Assembly (NCBI RefSeq): GCF_914767665.1 | Contig: NC_059501.1 | Location: 2,606,501-2,670,500 of the forward strand | Source: Harmonia axyridis | Lineage: Eukaryota > Arthropoda > Insecta > Coleoptera > Coccinellidae | Length of the DNA stretch: 64,000 nucleotides | Direction of reading: 5' to 3' | In this document: positions 25,341-39,050 of the stretch, in pieces | How positions within the stretch are numbered: the stretch's first letter is position 1 | Layout: every line of letters begins with the position of its first letter | Position numbers and translations under genes: made by a program | The notes under the pieces: generated by a model | Databases searched by the model: none | What the model saw: only the letters and a program-made list of their open reading frames with translations | Told to the model about the DNA's origin: nothing

Positions 25341-27900
25341 ATCTCTTCTGCGAACAAACAGAAAATGTTATTCACTCTCTCTCTTCGGATGACAGCCGTA
25401 CCGACAAAGGTTTCCACTCTTGTATCGCTTTTTTCCGGCTGTTTGGACGTTTCTGAAGATGAGAACGCGATGTTCTCAGATCGCGTTCTTTGTACTCCCG
25501 AAAAGGGAACGCCAGAGGGGGAATAATACGCCATTTCGTGGTTTTGCGGTATTGTTGATGCACGATTTACTGCAGGGAGAAATGGAATATATCGTGTGAA
25601 ATTTCATTAGCCGGTTTCAGGTTGCGGGATTTTTTCGTAAAAAATTTTTTTTTTTTGGGTTTAAGAACTCGGGAAGCTTGTAAGGGTGAAATGCGTTTTT
25701 GCTCCAGATTGAGGTTCATGTTTTGGCAAGGGCGTAGATCTCTTTTTCTTGGGGAGGGAATCGAAAAAAAATTTTTCCTACAACTGCATTGAAAAGTAGC
25801 TTTTTCTCCACAGCTTACTCAATTCCAAAACTATGTATTGCTCATACTGTGGGAAATATTATTCCCCACGGTACTTTGCCAACACCTCGCTTGGTAGACC
25901 AATGAAATTGGGCATTTGAGTCGTTTCTATAGAAACGCAATAAATTAGCACATACTGTCAACGAAGGCCATTTTGATTTGAATCAAGTCCATTTCTTGAA
26001 TTATTGAAATTTGTGCAGTTGTAGGAAAAGTATAGTGTGCAACATGTGGAGAAACTCCTTTTCGCGAGAAAACTTGGACTTTCCCCACTTGTTGCACAAT
26101 ATACTATTTTGGTGACAACGTTTACTCATATCTGTAATGTGAAAAAAAAAGGTTTGATAACGAAGCTTGATCCAAAATTTACTCGAAATAATAGTATTTT
26201 TTTTGATACCGACTCGATTGTTCTCAAGGGCATATAAATGGGGGGTACTGGGGGTAATTACCACCCCCCCCCCAAGATTTCCAAAATAAAATTTCAGAAT
26301 TCTCTGAAAGCTGAAGAACGAAAATTATTCCATAGAATGAACAAATACTCTTTTTAATTTTCTCCAAAAACGACACGGTAGCAAGAAATCAGACCCTTTT
26401 ACGGTTTATGATTTTATTATCGCTTTCAAGATGATTACTTTTATTGCACTACGAGCACGTCTATGTCCGAGGTTTATTATTTTCCTTTATCTACTCTTTT
26501 TGTCAGCGTCCCCCTTGTTTTCCATCTGTGAGTTTTTCATTTGTCATCAGTATACACTTACCTGTTGTTTTCGGTGTTTTGTATCATTTTCCTCACAAAT
26601 TTCAATGATGCAGTTGATCGTCAATTCTGACACCGCTCACCGATTTTTCATAGAGCTCACAGTTTTGAGGAATTTGAAATTTGGGAAAAAATTGAATTTT
26701 CCTCAAAAAATCGTTATATCTCCTAAATTATTTGTCAAAGACCCAATAAATAAAGCGTTTCTTGATCTTCAAGTTACGCTCCTAAACATAGTGAGGTTTC
26801 AAGTACGTAGCCCACGTCCAGAAGAAGTGGCAGCTTCGGGAATATTAGCAATTTTTCCTTTGAAAATTTCAGATTTTTGCCAATAATTTATGAAATAATG
26901 TACTGATCGCCCAATTGCGAGCTCTTTCGTAATCTACATAGTCGAATCAATCAATAAAATGATACAATATTACCATGAAGGAACTTTTATTTTTTTTTCA
27001 ATTTTCTAAGGGTTAGGTATGGAAAATTTTACGAAAATTTTTGGACAAAAAATTTTTCAGGTGAGATCGAAATTCGGCTAATCAGAGATCGTCAATTATG
27101 GCACCGCCAATAATACCGTCAATATATACCTAGCAGTTTTTTACCCTAGATTTTTCGAAAAGCGTCGGTTTTCAAAAATATCACGCGTTTTGAAGATATT
27201 GAGTTCAAAAACCAGCGTTTTTCCTACGTTTACAACCAAAAAAAAATTGAATTTAAACAGCTCCTTCTGGGTGTTGCAGAGTTTTTGTCAATTTGTATAT
27301 ATCCGATATTTCTCCAAAAAAATGTCAGATATTTAATAAGTTGTCAAACTATAATTATCATGGACATATAAATTTCCATAGCAACCAAACATTCCAACAA
27401 TTGTTATTTCTACAAAATCCGTTTTAGTTTATCACTTCAGGAAAAATTAGAAGATTGTCGGATTTGTAATAAAATGCAAATATCCTGCATGTATCATTAT
27501 AAACAATCGAAGAAAAAATTATATGTTTAACTCGGCAGCAATGTAGATTGGCTGCCTTGGCTGAATTCTTAGCCTTTGCAGTCAATACTACTTTGCTGCC
27601 TAATAAAACAAATAACTATTATTTCGTCTCGACTAAATACTCTGATTTTTTTCGCTTTTCACCCAACGCTTTGTTTTTTCAAAAATGCAATAAGTTTCGG
27701 AAATTTTTTTTATACCAAAATGAAACCTCTTATCAGAGAACCCTATTTAAAATAAGTGAAGCAATAAATTGTTATAATATTCCATTATTATTAACACTTC
27801 AAATTGTGAACAACCTATAGAATCCAGAAAAATTTAAATTGTGCATTTATCTTTAAGTATGATAACTGTGAATAAATATAGTGCATCATTCTTGAAGCCA
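25341..27900. other. Intergenic, repeats, no gene seen
   Basis: 26,230-26,470 is an inverted copy of a repeat found at about 1,565-1,800. It includes a C/G-run block at 26,240-26,275. The open frame at 26,431-26,886 shows no domain features and overlaps this repeat, so I do not call it a gene. Confidence 0.45.
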
Positions 27901-27905
27901 TTATT

Positions 27906-30900
27906 TTATTCCGTAGAATGCATCAAAAAAGTCAATGCACTGTAAGTGGTCCTAGAAATCTAAAAAAAAAAAGATTAATGAAAAAAACAGGTCATCAGAA
28001 TACTAAACGTATTATATTCTTGATGTTTAATATGTATTAAATTTCAATAATATTTGAGCATTACTCACAGCAAGTAATAGGTTATTGTTGATTGGAATAT
28101 GAGGGTGTGCTATAAGATGAATAGGTATCTGTATAGTTCCTAATAAAAGCAAATAATCCTTTCTCATCTTAGGTGTCATCATATACCAAGGCAAGTTGTT
28201 GACAGAAGTAACTAATTTTTCATGCTGAAATTTTTAATTGCCTGCATGATTCAAAGACGAACATTATAATGCTTTTGATTCGAAATAATTAAATCAAATT
28301 CGTTCTCTACATAGAGTATATTTTACATACCTATTCATTCTGAGAAAAATTTCTGCATTCAATTCATCAGACTCAATAATTATTCAAGCAGTTCAGGACA
28401 CAGTTAAAAAATGAATAAGTGAATAAAATTCGCAACAAAATCAGCTTTTTTCGCTAGTACTAAATACATTTCCGTTAATTTTTTTATAAAAAAGCACTAA
28501 TGACATTTTAAAGAATACAAATTTGGCTCTAATAATTGCTTTGTCATTTGGAAACTCTCTATCTGTGAAGGAAGTGTCAGAAAACATTGCCCAAAAAGTC
28601 GTTTCAGCTTAAAATGAGAACAAAATATAAATTAAAATACCTCATCTTCCCAGGTTTGTCCAAAATGGCACAAAATAGCAATACCACTATAAAGTATCAA
28701 CAGAACTGGAAACTCTGTATATTGTTTCCCCTAAAAAAAAATTGATATTAAGCTATTCGTATGATACACAAACTTAGAATAAAACAATCCTTACCAAAAT
28801 TACCACATATCCAACTAAAGATAACACTAGTGTTGAACAAATAGAGGCGAAGATGAAAGGATATCCTAAGGAATAATTGAGTTCCTGTATACATCTGAAA
28901 CAATTGAATCTTATATAGAATCATCAAGAACCTCATACATACGTACCAATAGCCCCACACGAATTCAAATGATATTTTATGAATTGAACATTTTTTGAGT
29001 ACAAAATTCAAATGTAAAAATGAAACGAACTCACTCTAAGATTTCTATATAATACGTCGCAGCAGACTTGATGTGCTCTGACGAATTTCGGATAGTACTC
29101 TTATCAATAGACTCAATTTTACTCTTCAAATCTCGCATCCTGATTGTGATGAACCTCAACATTTCCATGAAAGAAAATATAGTTGTGACTATGACTGGGA
29201 GTATGATGAGCTCCCCCATATTCCACCATAATTTCAACACCCACTCTTTGACGAAGGTATCCTCCTCAAAAGGATACCAGACGGCTGTATCATATCCACA
29301 TCTGTATCTTCTGTCGTTAGTTTTGACTCTAGATTCGCAAAGATTATCTGTTATGTAATAGTAAACTGATAGGGAGCCTTCCAATATGATCACTGAAACT
29401 GCGACAAACAATGTGATTTTATTCGATCGCCTACATTCATCTACAAGAGCTTGGGGTCTGCCAAATTTAGCAGATTCTATCCTGCTGATCGTTAACCACA
29501 ATTTGTTACCAAAGAAATTGTAGGCTGCGCCTATCATGACATAGGAGATGATGGAGCTCGAGTAGTAGAGGCTTCCGACTGCTTCTTGCACCAAGCCATC
29601 TGAAAAGTTTGACTCAGATGAGTGGTAGATGAACTTTGTGGAGTACGCAAGAAATAAATCAACCTACCGAACAGATTCCTTGCATATTGATGATTTTCTC
29701 TACTAAATTAAGTAAATAACGGGTGTATTTTTTCGAGGCATATAAATTTAAGTTGGCATTACTGTTCAAGTGACTTATTCTCAGTTTGGTTTGGCAATTC
29801 ATCATGAATAGACTCACGCCTGAACAACGCTTGCAAATGGTGCAATTTTATTTCAAAAATAATGTTTCTGTGCGGAATACGTATCGCGCTCTACGTCCAT
29901 TTTATTTTGTTTAGCGATGAAGCGCACTTCTGGTTGAATGGCTACGTCAACAAACAAAACTGCCGCATTTGGAGTGAAGCTAATCCTCAAGTGCATGTCG
30001 AAACACCGTTACATCCAGAAAAACTGACTGTTTGGTGCGCTTTATGGGCTGGTGGAATCATTGATCCGTACTTCTTCAAAAACGATGATGGCCAGAACGT
30101 TACAGTCAATGGTGATCGGTATAAAGCCATGATTACTAACTTTTTCATTCCTGAATTAAACAACTATGATGTCCAGGAGCTGTGGTTCCAACAAGACGGC
30201 GCAAAATGTCACACAGCTCGTGCCAAAATCGATTTATTGAAAGACACGTTTGGTGACCGACTAATTTCACGTTTTGGACCTGTGAATTGGCCTCCAAATC
30301 TTGTGATTTAACACCGCTAGACTACTTTCTGTGGGGCTATGTAAAGTCATTGGTCTATGCGGATAAGCCACAAACCCTTGACCATTTGGAAGACAACATT
30401 CGCCGTGTTATTGCCGATATACGGCCACAAATGTTGGAAAAAGTCATCGAAAATTGGACGTCCAGATTGGACTACATCCGAGCCAGCCGTGGCGGTCATA
30501 TGCCATAAATCGTATTTAAAATGTAATGCCACAAGATTATCTCGCGGATAAATAAAATTCATGTCAATCGAATAATCCATCGTTGTTTTATTGCAATTTA
30601 AAGTTCTGTAGCTCTAAAAAAAACACCCTTTACTATCTATTTTTTACCAAAAAAAAAAATTTAAATGCGAACAGCTCCTTCTGGGTTTTGCAGTTTCTTC
30701 GTCAGTTAGAATATTTTCCAGAATTGATTTCTGATATTTTCTGAGAACAAGAATTTCAAATGATGTGATAGTAGATATAGCGAACAAACCTGAAAATGCT
30801 TGGTACACGTGCATGTGAATACCAACAAGTAACGGAAGTGTACAAGCGAGTACCACGGCCCAATGTTTCATCAACTGGATTCTGCTGAATGGTTCTCCCT

Positions 30901-31003
30901 TCTCAGGATACATCTTAATCACTCTCTGAATATATTTCAGGGCTATAAAAGGTCTCACGTCATCTTGAAGGCTCTGAAGCTTTTCTATTATATCTAATTT
31001 CAT
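27906..31003 (-). CDS. Odorant receptor 1 (7tm_6 family)
   Basis: Six exons join in frame: 30790-31003, 29035-29599, 28795-28894, 28641-28730, 28069-28224 and 27906-27959, about 392 residues, the usual size. Insect odorant receptors are seven-helix membrane channels with a cytoplasmic N-terminus that pair with Orco in sensory neurons. Supporting features are several hydrophobic helices, the loop motif CGYDTAVWYPFEED, GQTWEDE before exon 5, and the terminal exon TTYSALTFLMH, a typical last-exon sequence. All junctions are GT-AG, with exon lengths matching receptor 2. Intron 1 holds a mariner-like element. The start has no competing upstream ATG nearby. Confidence 0.85.
29719..30630 (+). mobile_element. 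Mariner-like deletion derivative in receptor intron
   Basis: The 912-bp copy is flanked by TA (29,717-29,718 and 30,631-30,632). It carries the same internal deletion as the copies at 17,106, 31,366, 36,191 and 56,353. A frame from 29,862 keeps the catalytic region but a 2-base loss near 30,296 (PPNLVI) breaks it, and a separate frame covers the end. It lies in intron 1 of odorant receptor 1, antisense to the gene. Confidence 0.85.
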
Positions 31004-31365
31004 TTTTTATCGCGTAACTCCAATCTAAAATTTCATCGAATAGGATTTCGAAAGAATAGTTGAAGTTAGGTAATTGCTGTTCTGAAGACATATATTTAAC
31101 AACTTCAATTTATATGATCCCGATTGGGAAAAAGAAGAATTTTTATATTGACTTTCTTGTAATATTTTATGAATTTGAAGTTACAAGTTGAAACAAAAAC
31201 ATCAGAAGAAGGTCAATACATCTCAACTGGATTGTCGACTCTTTTTTCCACAGTAAATATCGATTTTACAGTATTTAGGACTATTGCAATGCAGTAATGA
31301 ATCGACTGTAATCGTATGATTTCGGAGAATCATTATAGGTTTTTTTAAATCATTCATCATTAATA

Positions 31366-32307
31366 AAGGGTGTTTTTTTTTAGAGCTATAGAACTTTAAA
31401 TTGCAATAAAACAACGATGAATTATTCGATTGACATGAATTTTATTTATCCGCAAGATAATCTTGTGGCATTACATTTTAAATATGATTTCTGGCATATG
31501 ACCGCCACGACTGGCTCCGATGTAGTCCAATCTGGACGTCCAATTTACGATGACTTTTTCCAACATTTGTGGCCGTATATCGGCAATAACACGGCGAATG
31601 TTGCCTTCCGAATGGTCAAGGGTTTGTGACTTTTCCGCATAGACCAATGACTTCACATAGCCCCACAGAAAGTAGTCCAATGGTGTTAAATCACAAGATC
31701 TTGGAGGCCAATTCACAGGTCCAAAACGTGAAATTAGGCGGTCACCAAACGTGTCATTCAATAAATCGATTGTGGCACGAGCTGTGTGACATGTTGCGCC
31801 GTTTTGTTGGAACTACAGCTCCTGGACATCATGGTTGTTCAATTCAGGAATGAAAAAGTTAGTAATCATGGCTCTATACCGATCACCATTGACTGTAACG
31901 TTCTGGCCATCATCGTTTTTGAAGAAGTACAGACCAATGATTCCACCAGCCCATAAAGCGCACCAAACAGTCAGTTTTTCTAGATGTAACAGTGTTTCGA
32001 CATACACTTGACGGTTAGCTTCACTCCAAATGCGGCAGTTTTTTTTGTTGACGTAGCCATTCAACCAGAAGTGCGCTTCATGACTAAACAAAATAAAATG
32101 GACGTAGTACGCGATACGTATTCCGCACAGAACCATTATTTTCGAAATGAAATTGCACTATTTGCAAGCGTTGTTCAGGCGTGAGTCTATTCATGATGAA
32201 TTGCCAAACCGAACTGAGAATAAATCACTTGACAGCTGTTAAATCGGTCGCCATCTTGAACAGTAGTGCCAACTCAAAGTTATATACCTCGAAAAAAAAA
32301 CACCCGT
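31366..32307 (-). mobile_element. Mariner-like deletion derivative between receptor genes
   Basis: The 942-bp copy has TA on both sides (31,364-31,365 and 32,308-32,309). It has the common internal deletion and two frames (31,471-31,761 and 31,813-32,136) separated by a stop near the second catalytic Asp. It sits about 360 bp upstream of odorant receptor 1 and 320 bp past the end of receptor 2. Confidence 0.85.
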
Positions 32308-32628
32308 TATAACCAGCGATTCTAGTTACGTCTAATCATTAGGTACACATGACAACAGACATTTCAGTGTCTGCAATTTTTCAACTACTCCTATTCAATT
32401 ATTGGGTGTAGAATCTCCAAGATTCTAAAAACTACCATCAATTAAACTGTACCTCCAAATCTAGAGCTGATAGTATATAGGAAAAAAATATTTCTATATT
32501 TATGCTGATGAGATAGTGATCGTGATCAATTTTTATTTTAATTATTTTAGAACATAGTGATTACAGAGCATTAAAGTGCTTTTTTGTTGTTGATCTAACT
32601 CAAGTGAAGAAATATTTCAAAGGAGTTC

Positions 32629-35600
32629 CTAGGTGGTTCTGGACAAAAACGTAAGGATACTGTAAGTGTTCCGGATTTCCTAGAAAATTCATCAAATTTT
32701 CAATATGATAAATCAACGATGCATCACTACTTACAGATAGTAACGTTTCATTGTTGATATAGACGAAAGGTTGTGCTATGAGATGGATTGGATTCTGAAG
32801 AGTACCCAATAAAAGCAAATATTCCTTCCTCTCCTTTGGTGTCATCAAATACCATGGCAAATTGGAAACAGATACCATTAATTTTTCGTGCTGAAAATTG
32901 AGAACAATCTCCATGATTAATACGCCATGAGGAATTAACATCAGCCAAAAAAAATTTAATTCTATCCGGCCGGACGACAACACGATGACTTTAGGCTATA
33001 CAGTTCAGTGATCTCTAAGGGTACAACTGCCTCAAAGGCCTTTGCTCTCTTGTAATTTTTTCTATAAACAACCTTATTTTTCAATTGCCCTTCTATACAT
33101 ATAAAAAATTCATATGTTTTAAACATACACTGCGCAAAAAAATTAACGCACATCAGGGAAATCTCAAATTTATTCTACAACTGAAGGTGTTCTCAATGAC
33201 AATTATTTTTATCGGAATTATGCATGCATATGTTATTCACTTTCAACGTTTTTCTTCAATACAGATGTTTTTTCCCAGCAGGAATAAAAAAAATATGAGA
33301 TTATCAGATTTTGAATGTATTGGCTCCATTCTGAAATCAGTTGTTCGCGATCAATAGTTTTTCTTTCGTTTGATTTTCTACACTCGATCGCCATGCAACG
33401 CGAAACACGCAATTTGATCCAAGAGGTAGTTTTGCGAGAAGAAGGGTGGACATACTCTAGAATTGCAGAAAGGTTTGGAGTTTCCCATACAAGTGTGTCC
33501 AGTATGTTGCAGTGATTCAGGGAGACAGGTATGAATGTCCGAAGACCAGGACAGGGTAGACCACGGGTAACAACTGCCATTCAAGAACGTTACTTGAGAG
33601 TTTCTTCGTTGAGACAACGGTTTGCAACCGCTTGCATCCTTCAAAATCAGCTGGAGCAAACTCATGGGGTGCAAATTAGCACTTAAACAATAAGAAATCG
33701 CCTCAGAGAATATGATTCAAGGCCTTTTGTCTCGGCAAGAGGCCCAGCTCTTACTCCAGTCCATCGAAGGGCGAGTTTGGATTTTGCGAGAGAGCATATC
33801 CATTGAGAAGAGGCTGATTGGGAAAGAGTTCTCTTCACAGATGAGTCTAGATTCTGCCTCTACCATTGTGATCGACGTTCCCTTGTATACAGACGTCCAC
33901 ATGAAAGATATGCTCAGTGCAATTTCCTGAATACTACTGGTTTCGGGGGAGGATCGATTATGGTATGGGGTGGAATATCTTTGACTGCTCGCACAGATCT
34001 AGTGGTCGTTGAAAATGGAGTTATGAATGCTGATAGGTATATAAGGAACATTCTTGAAGAACAATTTCATTTTTATGGACAATAATGCCAGACCCCATCG
34101 TGCGCGCATCGTTCAGGAGTACCTTGAAGAGGTTGAAGTCTCTCGAATGGAATGGCCAGCAAGAAGTCCAGATCTCAATCCGATTGAGCAGGTTTGTGAC
34201 AACCTCAATAGAAGGCTGAGAAGTTCAGAAAATCATTCAGCTACTCTTAATGACTTAGGAATCCAACTCTGGGAAGGATTAGATCAAAACATTTTAAGAT
34301 CACTCATTTTGAATATGAACCGTCGTTGCCGAGCTGTAATTAACGCAAGGGGTGGAAATACCAAGTATTAAATCACTTATCAGCATTCCAGTATTTTGAA
34401 AATTGTTTATCTCTCTTCTTTCACATAAGATTCGGTGGAATCCTGAATTTTTCTTCCATTTAATGTGTCTTGTTTCGTTCAAAACCTTCCCGAGAGAACA
34501 TAAAAAATAAGTTATAAAGTCAATGTAGAGTTAACTTTCATTAAAATTGAGATTTTCAAAATGTGCGTTAATTTTTTTGCGCAGTGTATTAATATCTCGG
34601 AATATGTGACAAATTCGAAAATGGTACCAATTATGGCTCAGTACTTAGTACCGGTACTCTCTCTCGTGTGAAGAAAATAAATTTTCGAATTTATTTACAA
34701 TACCACGAATAGTAAGTCGATCAACTGAATAATGCCGTCCAAGGATTTTTCCTAAATTTTTTTAATAATAATTTGTAGAAGTCTGTTGAATTGTGCTTTA
34801 CCTCTTCTTCCCAATTCTGCCCCATTGTGCACAAAACCACCTCCGTTAGAAAAAGTATGACTAACGCTGGTGTCTCTTCGTAACGTAGCTGAAACAATCA
34901 CATAATAATAACAATACATATATACAAATAAACTGTTACAAAAAAATCCTTACCATTAAAACTATGTATCCTGACATTGGGAACAAAAGCTTCGTTGTTG
35001 TGTAGCTGACAGTCATGGTATAGCCAAGAGAATGGTTCAGCTCATTAATACAACTATAACATAATATAAACAATTTATGCACTCTACTTCTTGTAAAAAA
35101 GTACCGGGAATTTACATCATCGAGCTTATTGTCATTCCCCAAACGATAAGGTAAGACTCACTAGTATGATGCATGTAAACAATTTTCGAAATTGTTCGAA
35201 ATGATTTTATAAAGGGTTTTTCAATAAAAGTTTTGATACTAAAATCAAACGAGTATATTTTAAGATAAATCCTTAGATGTTAATTTCATTGTGAAGAAGA
35301 AGGTATGCCATTAACGATGAAAAAATATCAGCCAAATGGCTGTCATAGATAGATTCATTTTCATAAAATTTTCCATTACTAATTCGCACATTTGTGGCTG
35401 TATATCATCGATATCCTAACGAATTCCATCTTCAAGGTCTTGAATCGATTGTGGAGCATTGGCATAAACCAAGAATGAAGTCTAAAGGAGTTGAATCACA
35501 AGATATAGAGACATAACACGATATTGAAACTTTTTTTTCAAAATTGTGATTGTTTCGTTCCCTGTGTGGCACGTAGCGCCGTCTTGTTGCCAATAAGCGT

Positions 35601-38600
35601 TGTCTACATCAATATCTTCCACATACGGTGAGGGTAATGTCGTTGGTGGAGACTCATGTTTTTATTTTTCGAAAGTATTAAGAAAAAAGGTCAAGTGTCG
35701 GCATTTTTGAAAAGGCCATCGAATTACCTTCAAAACATTTAAGATTGATAAAATTGATTGGAATCAACCATAGTGAACCAAAGAGTTTACCTCTTTTTGT
35801 ATTTCTTCTAATTTTGCATGGGGGCCGAGATATTTAAGGAGGTACCTTCTCAAATTGACACACTGTACAGGATGTCCCGAATTCGATGCTCACTAAAGGC
35901 ATCTCGAGAACTATGACATTTCAAGGCGCCCCGATCAATTTTTTCGAAATAACAGAAAGCAGATCATAGATATCTTGATTCGTTCTCGAGTTACAGGATG
36001 ATTCTGAAAAATGACTGTTTCGCTATATCTTGATTTCTGTTGGAGACATTAGAAAAATTCTAAAACGTTTTGTTCAGTAGATAATATTTATGGTTTATAT
36101 GATACTCATAACAGATCGTAGAAATCAATTATCGTTTTAGAGATATAGATGAGAGAGGGAAAACCAATATATGACTTGATTAAATTTATAAAGGTTGTTT
36201 TTTTAGAGCTATAGAACTTCAAATTGCAATAAAACAACGATGGATTCTTCGATTGACATGAATTTTATTTATCCGCAAGAAAATCTTGTGGCATTACATT
36301 TCAAATATGATTTCTGGCATATGACCGCCACAGCTGGCTCGGAAGTAGTCCAATCTGGACGTCCAATTTTCGATTACTTTTTCCAACATTGTGGCCGTAT
36401 ATCGGCAATAACACGGCGAATGTTGTCTTCCAAATGGTCAAAGGTTTATGGCTTATCCGCATAGACCAATGACTCTACATAGCCCCACAGAAAGTAGTCC
36501 AGCGGTGTTAAATCACAAGATCTTGGAGGCCAATTCACAGGTCCAAAACGTATAATTAGGCGGTCACCAAACGTGTCTTTCAATAAATCGATTGTGGCAC
36601 GAGATATGTGAAATGTTGCGCCGTCTTGTTGGAACCACAGCTCCTGGACATCATGGTTGTTCAATTCAGGAATGAAAAAGTTAGAAATCATGGCTCTATA
36701 CCGATCACCATTGACTGTAACGTTCTGGCCATCATCGTTTTTGAAGAAGTACGGACCAATGATTCCACCAGCCCATAAAGCGCACCACACAGTCAGTTTT
36801 TCTGGATGTAACGGTGTTTCGACGTACACTTGAGGATAAGCTTCACTTCAAGTGCGCTTCATCGCTAAACAATATAAAATGGACGTAGGGCGCGATACGT
36901 ATTTAGCACAGAACCATTATTTTCGAAATAAAATTGCACTATTTGCAAGCGTTGTTCAGGCGTGAGTCTATTCATGATGAATTGCCAAACCAAACTGAGA
37001 ATAAATCACTTGACAGCTGTTAAATCGGTCGCCATCTTGAACAGTAATGCCAACTTAAAGTTATATACCTCGAAAAAAAACACCCGTTACAATAGACACA
37101 CAATGAGTTAAATCTTGAAATGAATGAAGAATATTTATATAAAAGGTGTCGTATCAAAAACATGAAGTCGAGAAACTCAAGATCTTGGAAACGTATGAGA
37201 TTCTTGAATAACCGGTAAAGTGATGCTTTTCGACAAATCTGCTGCTTAAAAACTGCATAAAGGGTGCTCCGTCTGAAAAAACAACAACTCTCATTAATCT
37301 TAAAGTTCTCGAGATGCTTTAAGTGAGCACCGAATTTGGGACACCCTGTTAAAATCAATAGACAGCAATTATGTTGTAGTACATCAATATTTAGCTTTGT
37401 GGCCTGCAAGCACGGAATAGTTGCATATATGCCGATTCACTGCTTTTCTAGAATTTTTCCAATGGTCAATTCCTAGTACTTTTTTGATCGAATTAATGTT
37501 TAGCGATAAATCTATGAAATTCCGCAATAAAGTAGTGCTTCAAACTCACTATATGATGTCTCCATAATACTCCGCAATAAGCTTGACATACTTTGACGAA
37601 TTCTGTTGGATATCGGTATACGTGATGCGTTCCACTTTGCTCCTCAGATGCTGCAATCTCAGTGGGACCATCTTTGTCATCCCAATCATAATACAATAAG
37701 TTGTAGCGTATACAGGAAGAACTAATATCTCTGCGCTAGCAAACCAAACTCTTATGATCCATTCGTTGACAAAAGCGTTTTCTTCAAAGGGATACCAAGT
37801 GTAAGTGTGATATCCACACCTAAATCTGGTATCGTTGGTTTTGATTCGCATTTCGCAAAACATATTGCTCATATAGTAGCGAACTGCCAATAAGACTTCC
37901 AAGGTGAAAAATACGAAGAAGATGATCAAGGTTCTCTTATTGGATTGTGTGAACTCCTCCAGAAGTACTGGAGGCATACCATATCGGTTAGTTTCAATTC
38001 TATCAATAACACGCCATAATCTGTTTCCAAACATTAAGTAGGTTGCCCCTATTACTATAAACGAGATCATTAAACATAGGAAGTATAATACTTCCAATGT
38101 TTCTGAGAACATCCTACCTGAAACGTTAGATTTAGTAGAAAAGTTCGCAGGCTGGCATAGAAAAAAAAATTTTTATAAAATTTCATTTTATTATTCAATA
38201 TATTTTCCATCGAGGGCGATAATAACTGGATCTTTATAATTATGTGTATTTTCCTGAAGATTACTAGAGAATTGTTCGAAATTGGCACGAAATCGTAGAG
38301 GAAAACAAATCAGATCAATCAGATCAAAATGTTTTTCTTGAAATCGGTAGCAGATACAACACAAATACAAAACCAAAAAATGTGGTACTGGACCAACGTT
38401 TCTTTTTTACATTTTTCATAACTACTAGTGGTCCACCCAAAAAAAAATCTAAAGGAAAGAAGCGTGCAGAAAAATATCACCCTGTGGATTTGCATTCAAA
38501 GTTAGCATATCACAAGATGAAAATTCTAAATTGGAATATCTTTGCCAAATTTAAGTCAAATATCTTGTGACGGAAAGATGCTACGAGAAAAACACTTCGA

Positions 38601-39050
38601 AAAAAATCAAACTGGATCTCGAAAACGAAGCGTTTCCGAGCCAATGTTTATAGGACTTTTTTCTTAAAGTGATCCAAGGAATCTGACATTTACGTTAATA
38701 CCTCCAATAATTATTCTATACAGTACACGTATGAAAGTTATAACTTTATATCAAGTGTAAAGGGTGCTCATGAAAAAAAAATGTACCAAAGTGAAAAATG
38801 GTGGTGACTGATTATAAAATCGAATGCAGAACAAACCTGAAATACTTTTATAAATTTCTGAGTAAACACCAACAACGATTGGAATGGTTACAAGAGAGAA
38901 TAGAAGGAAATGTTTGACTAATAAGTTCATCGTGAATTGTTTTCCTTCTCCAGGATGTAGAAAAAGGAATTTTTGTATGAGTTTCAAATAGGCGAAAGGC
39001 CTTGAATTATCCTGGAGATCTAAGAGACTTTTGAACAATTTGAATTTCAT
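32629..39050 (-). CDS. Odorant receptor 2 (7tm_6 family)
   Basis: Exons at 38837-39050, 37550-38117, 34954-35053, 34802-34888, 32735-32890 and 32629-32679 join in frame to about 391 residues. Five of six exon lengths equal or nearly equal those of receptor 1 (214, 568/565, 100, 87/90, 156, 51/54). Key sequences are CGYHTYTWYPFEENAF, GQNWEEE, LPWYLMTPKERKEYL and the terminal TYSILTFLSRTT. The introns are inflated by transposons: a mariner-like copy and a second mariner relic in intron 2, and a Tc1-like element in intron 4. The gene is open throughout. Exons 3-6 could instead, or also, be used by the upstream exon pair at 40,487-41,884. Confidence 0.8.
33128..34586 (+). mobile_element. Tc1-like transposon, inactive
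   Basis: The 1,459-bp element is flanked by TA and has 26-bp inverted ends starting CACTGCGCAAAAAAATTAAC. The transposase is broken: a short internal loss near the start, a stop after SVSSMLQ, and later frameshifts. The N-terminal helix-turn-helix (EGWTYSRIAERFGVSHTSV) and C-terminal block (NARPHRARI, SPDLNPIE) are clear. It lies in intron 4 of odorant receptor 2, antisense to it. Confidence 0.85.
35215..35650 (-). pseudogene. Relic of a second mariner-like family
   Basis: On the - strand, WQQDGATCHTGNETI and a downstream QDLEDGIR...DDIQPQM resemble the catalytic part of a transposase related to, but distinct from, the family at 22,718. Stops and frameshifts break it. It lies in intron 2 of odorant receptor 2. 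Confidence 0.6.
36191..37087 (-). mobile_element. Mariner-like deletion derivative in receptor intron
   Basis: The 897-bp copy is flanked by TA on the left (36,189-36,190) and TA on the right (37,088-37,089). It has the common internal deletion plus a further loss near 36,845, where the INKQNCRIW region is missing. A partial catalytic frame remains (36,446-36,829). It lies in intron 2 of receptor 2. Confidence 0.8.

Noticed and set aside
26431..26886. 151-codon open frame on the + strand
   Set aside because: It overlaps a dispersed repeat also found at 1,565-1,800 and shows no domain or splice support.
28540..28620. Possible exon between receptor 1 exons 4 and 5
   Set aside because: A plausible acceptor exists, but the encoded peptide has no counterpart in receptor 2, and exons 4 and 5 already join in phase.
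37020..37409. 129-codon frame on the - strand as a possible receptor exon
   Set aside because: No resemblance to odorant-receptor exons, and it runs into the mariner terminus.
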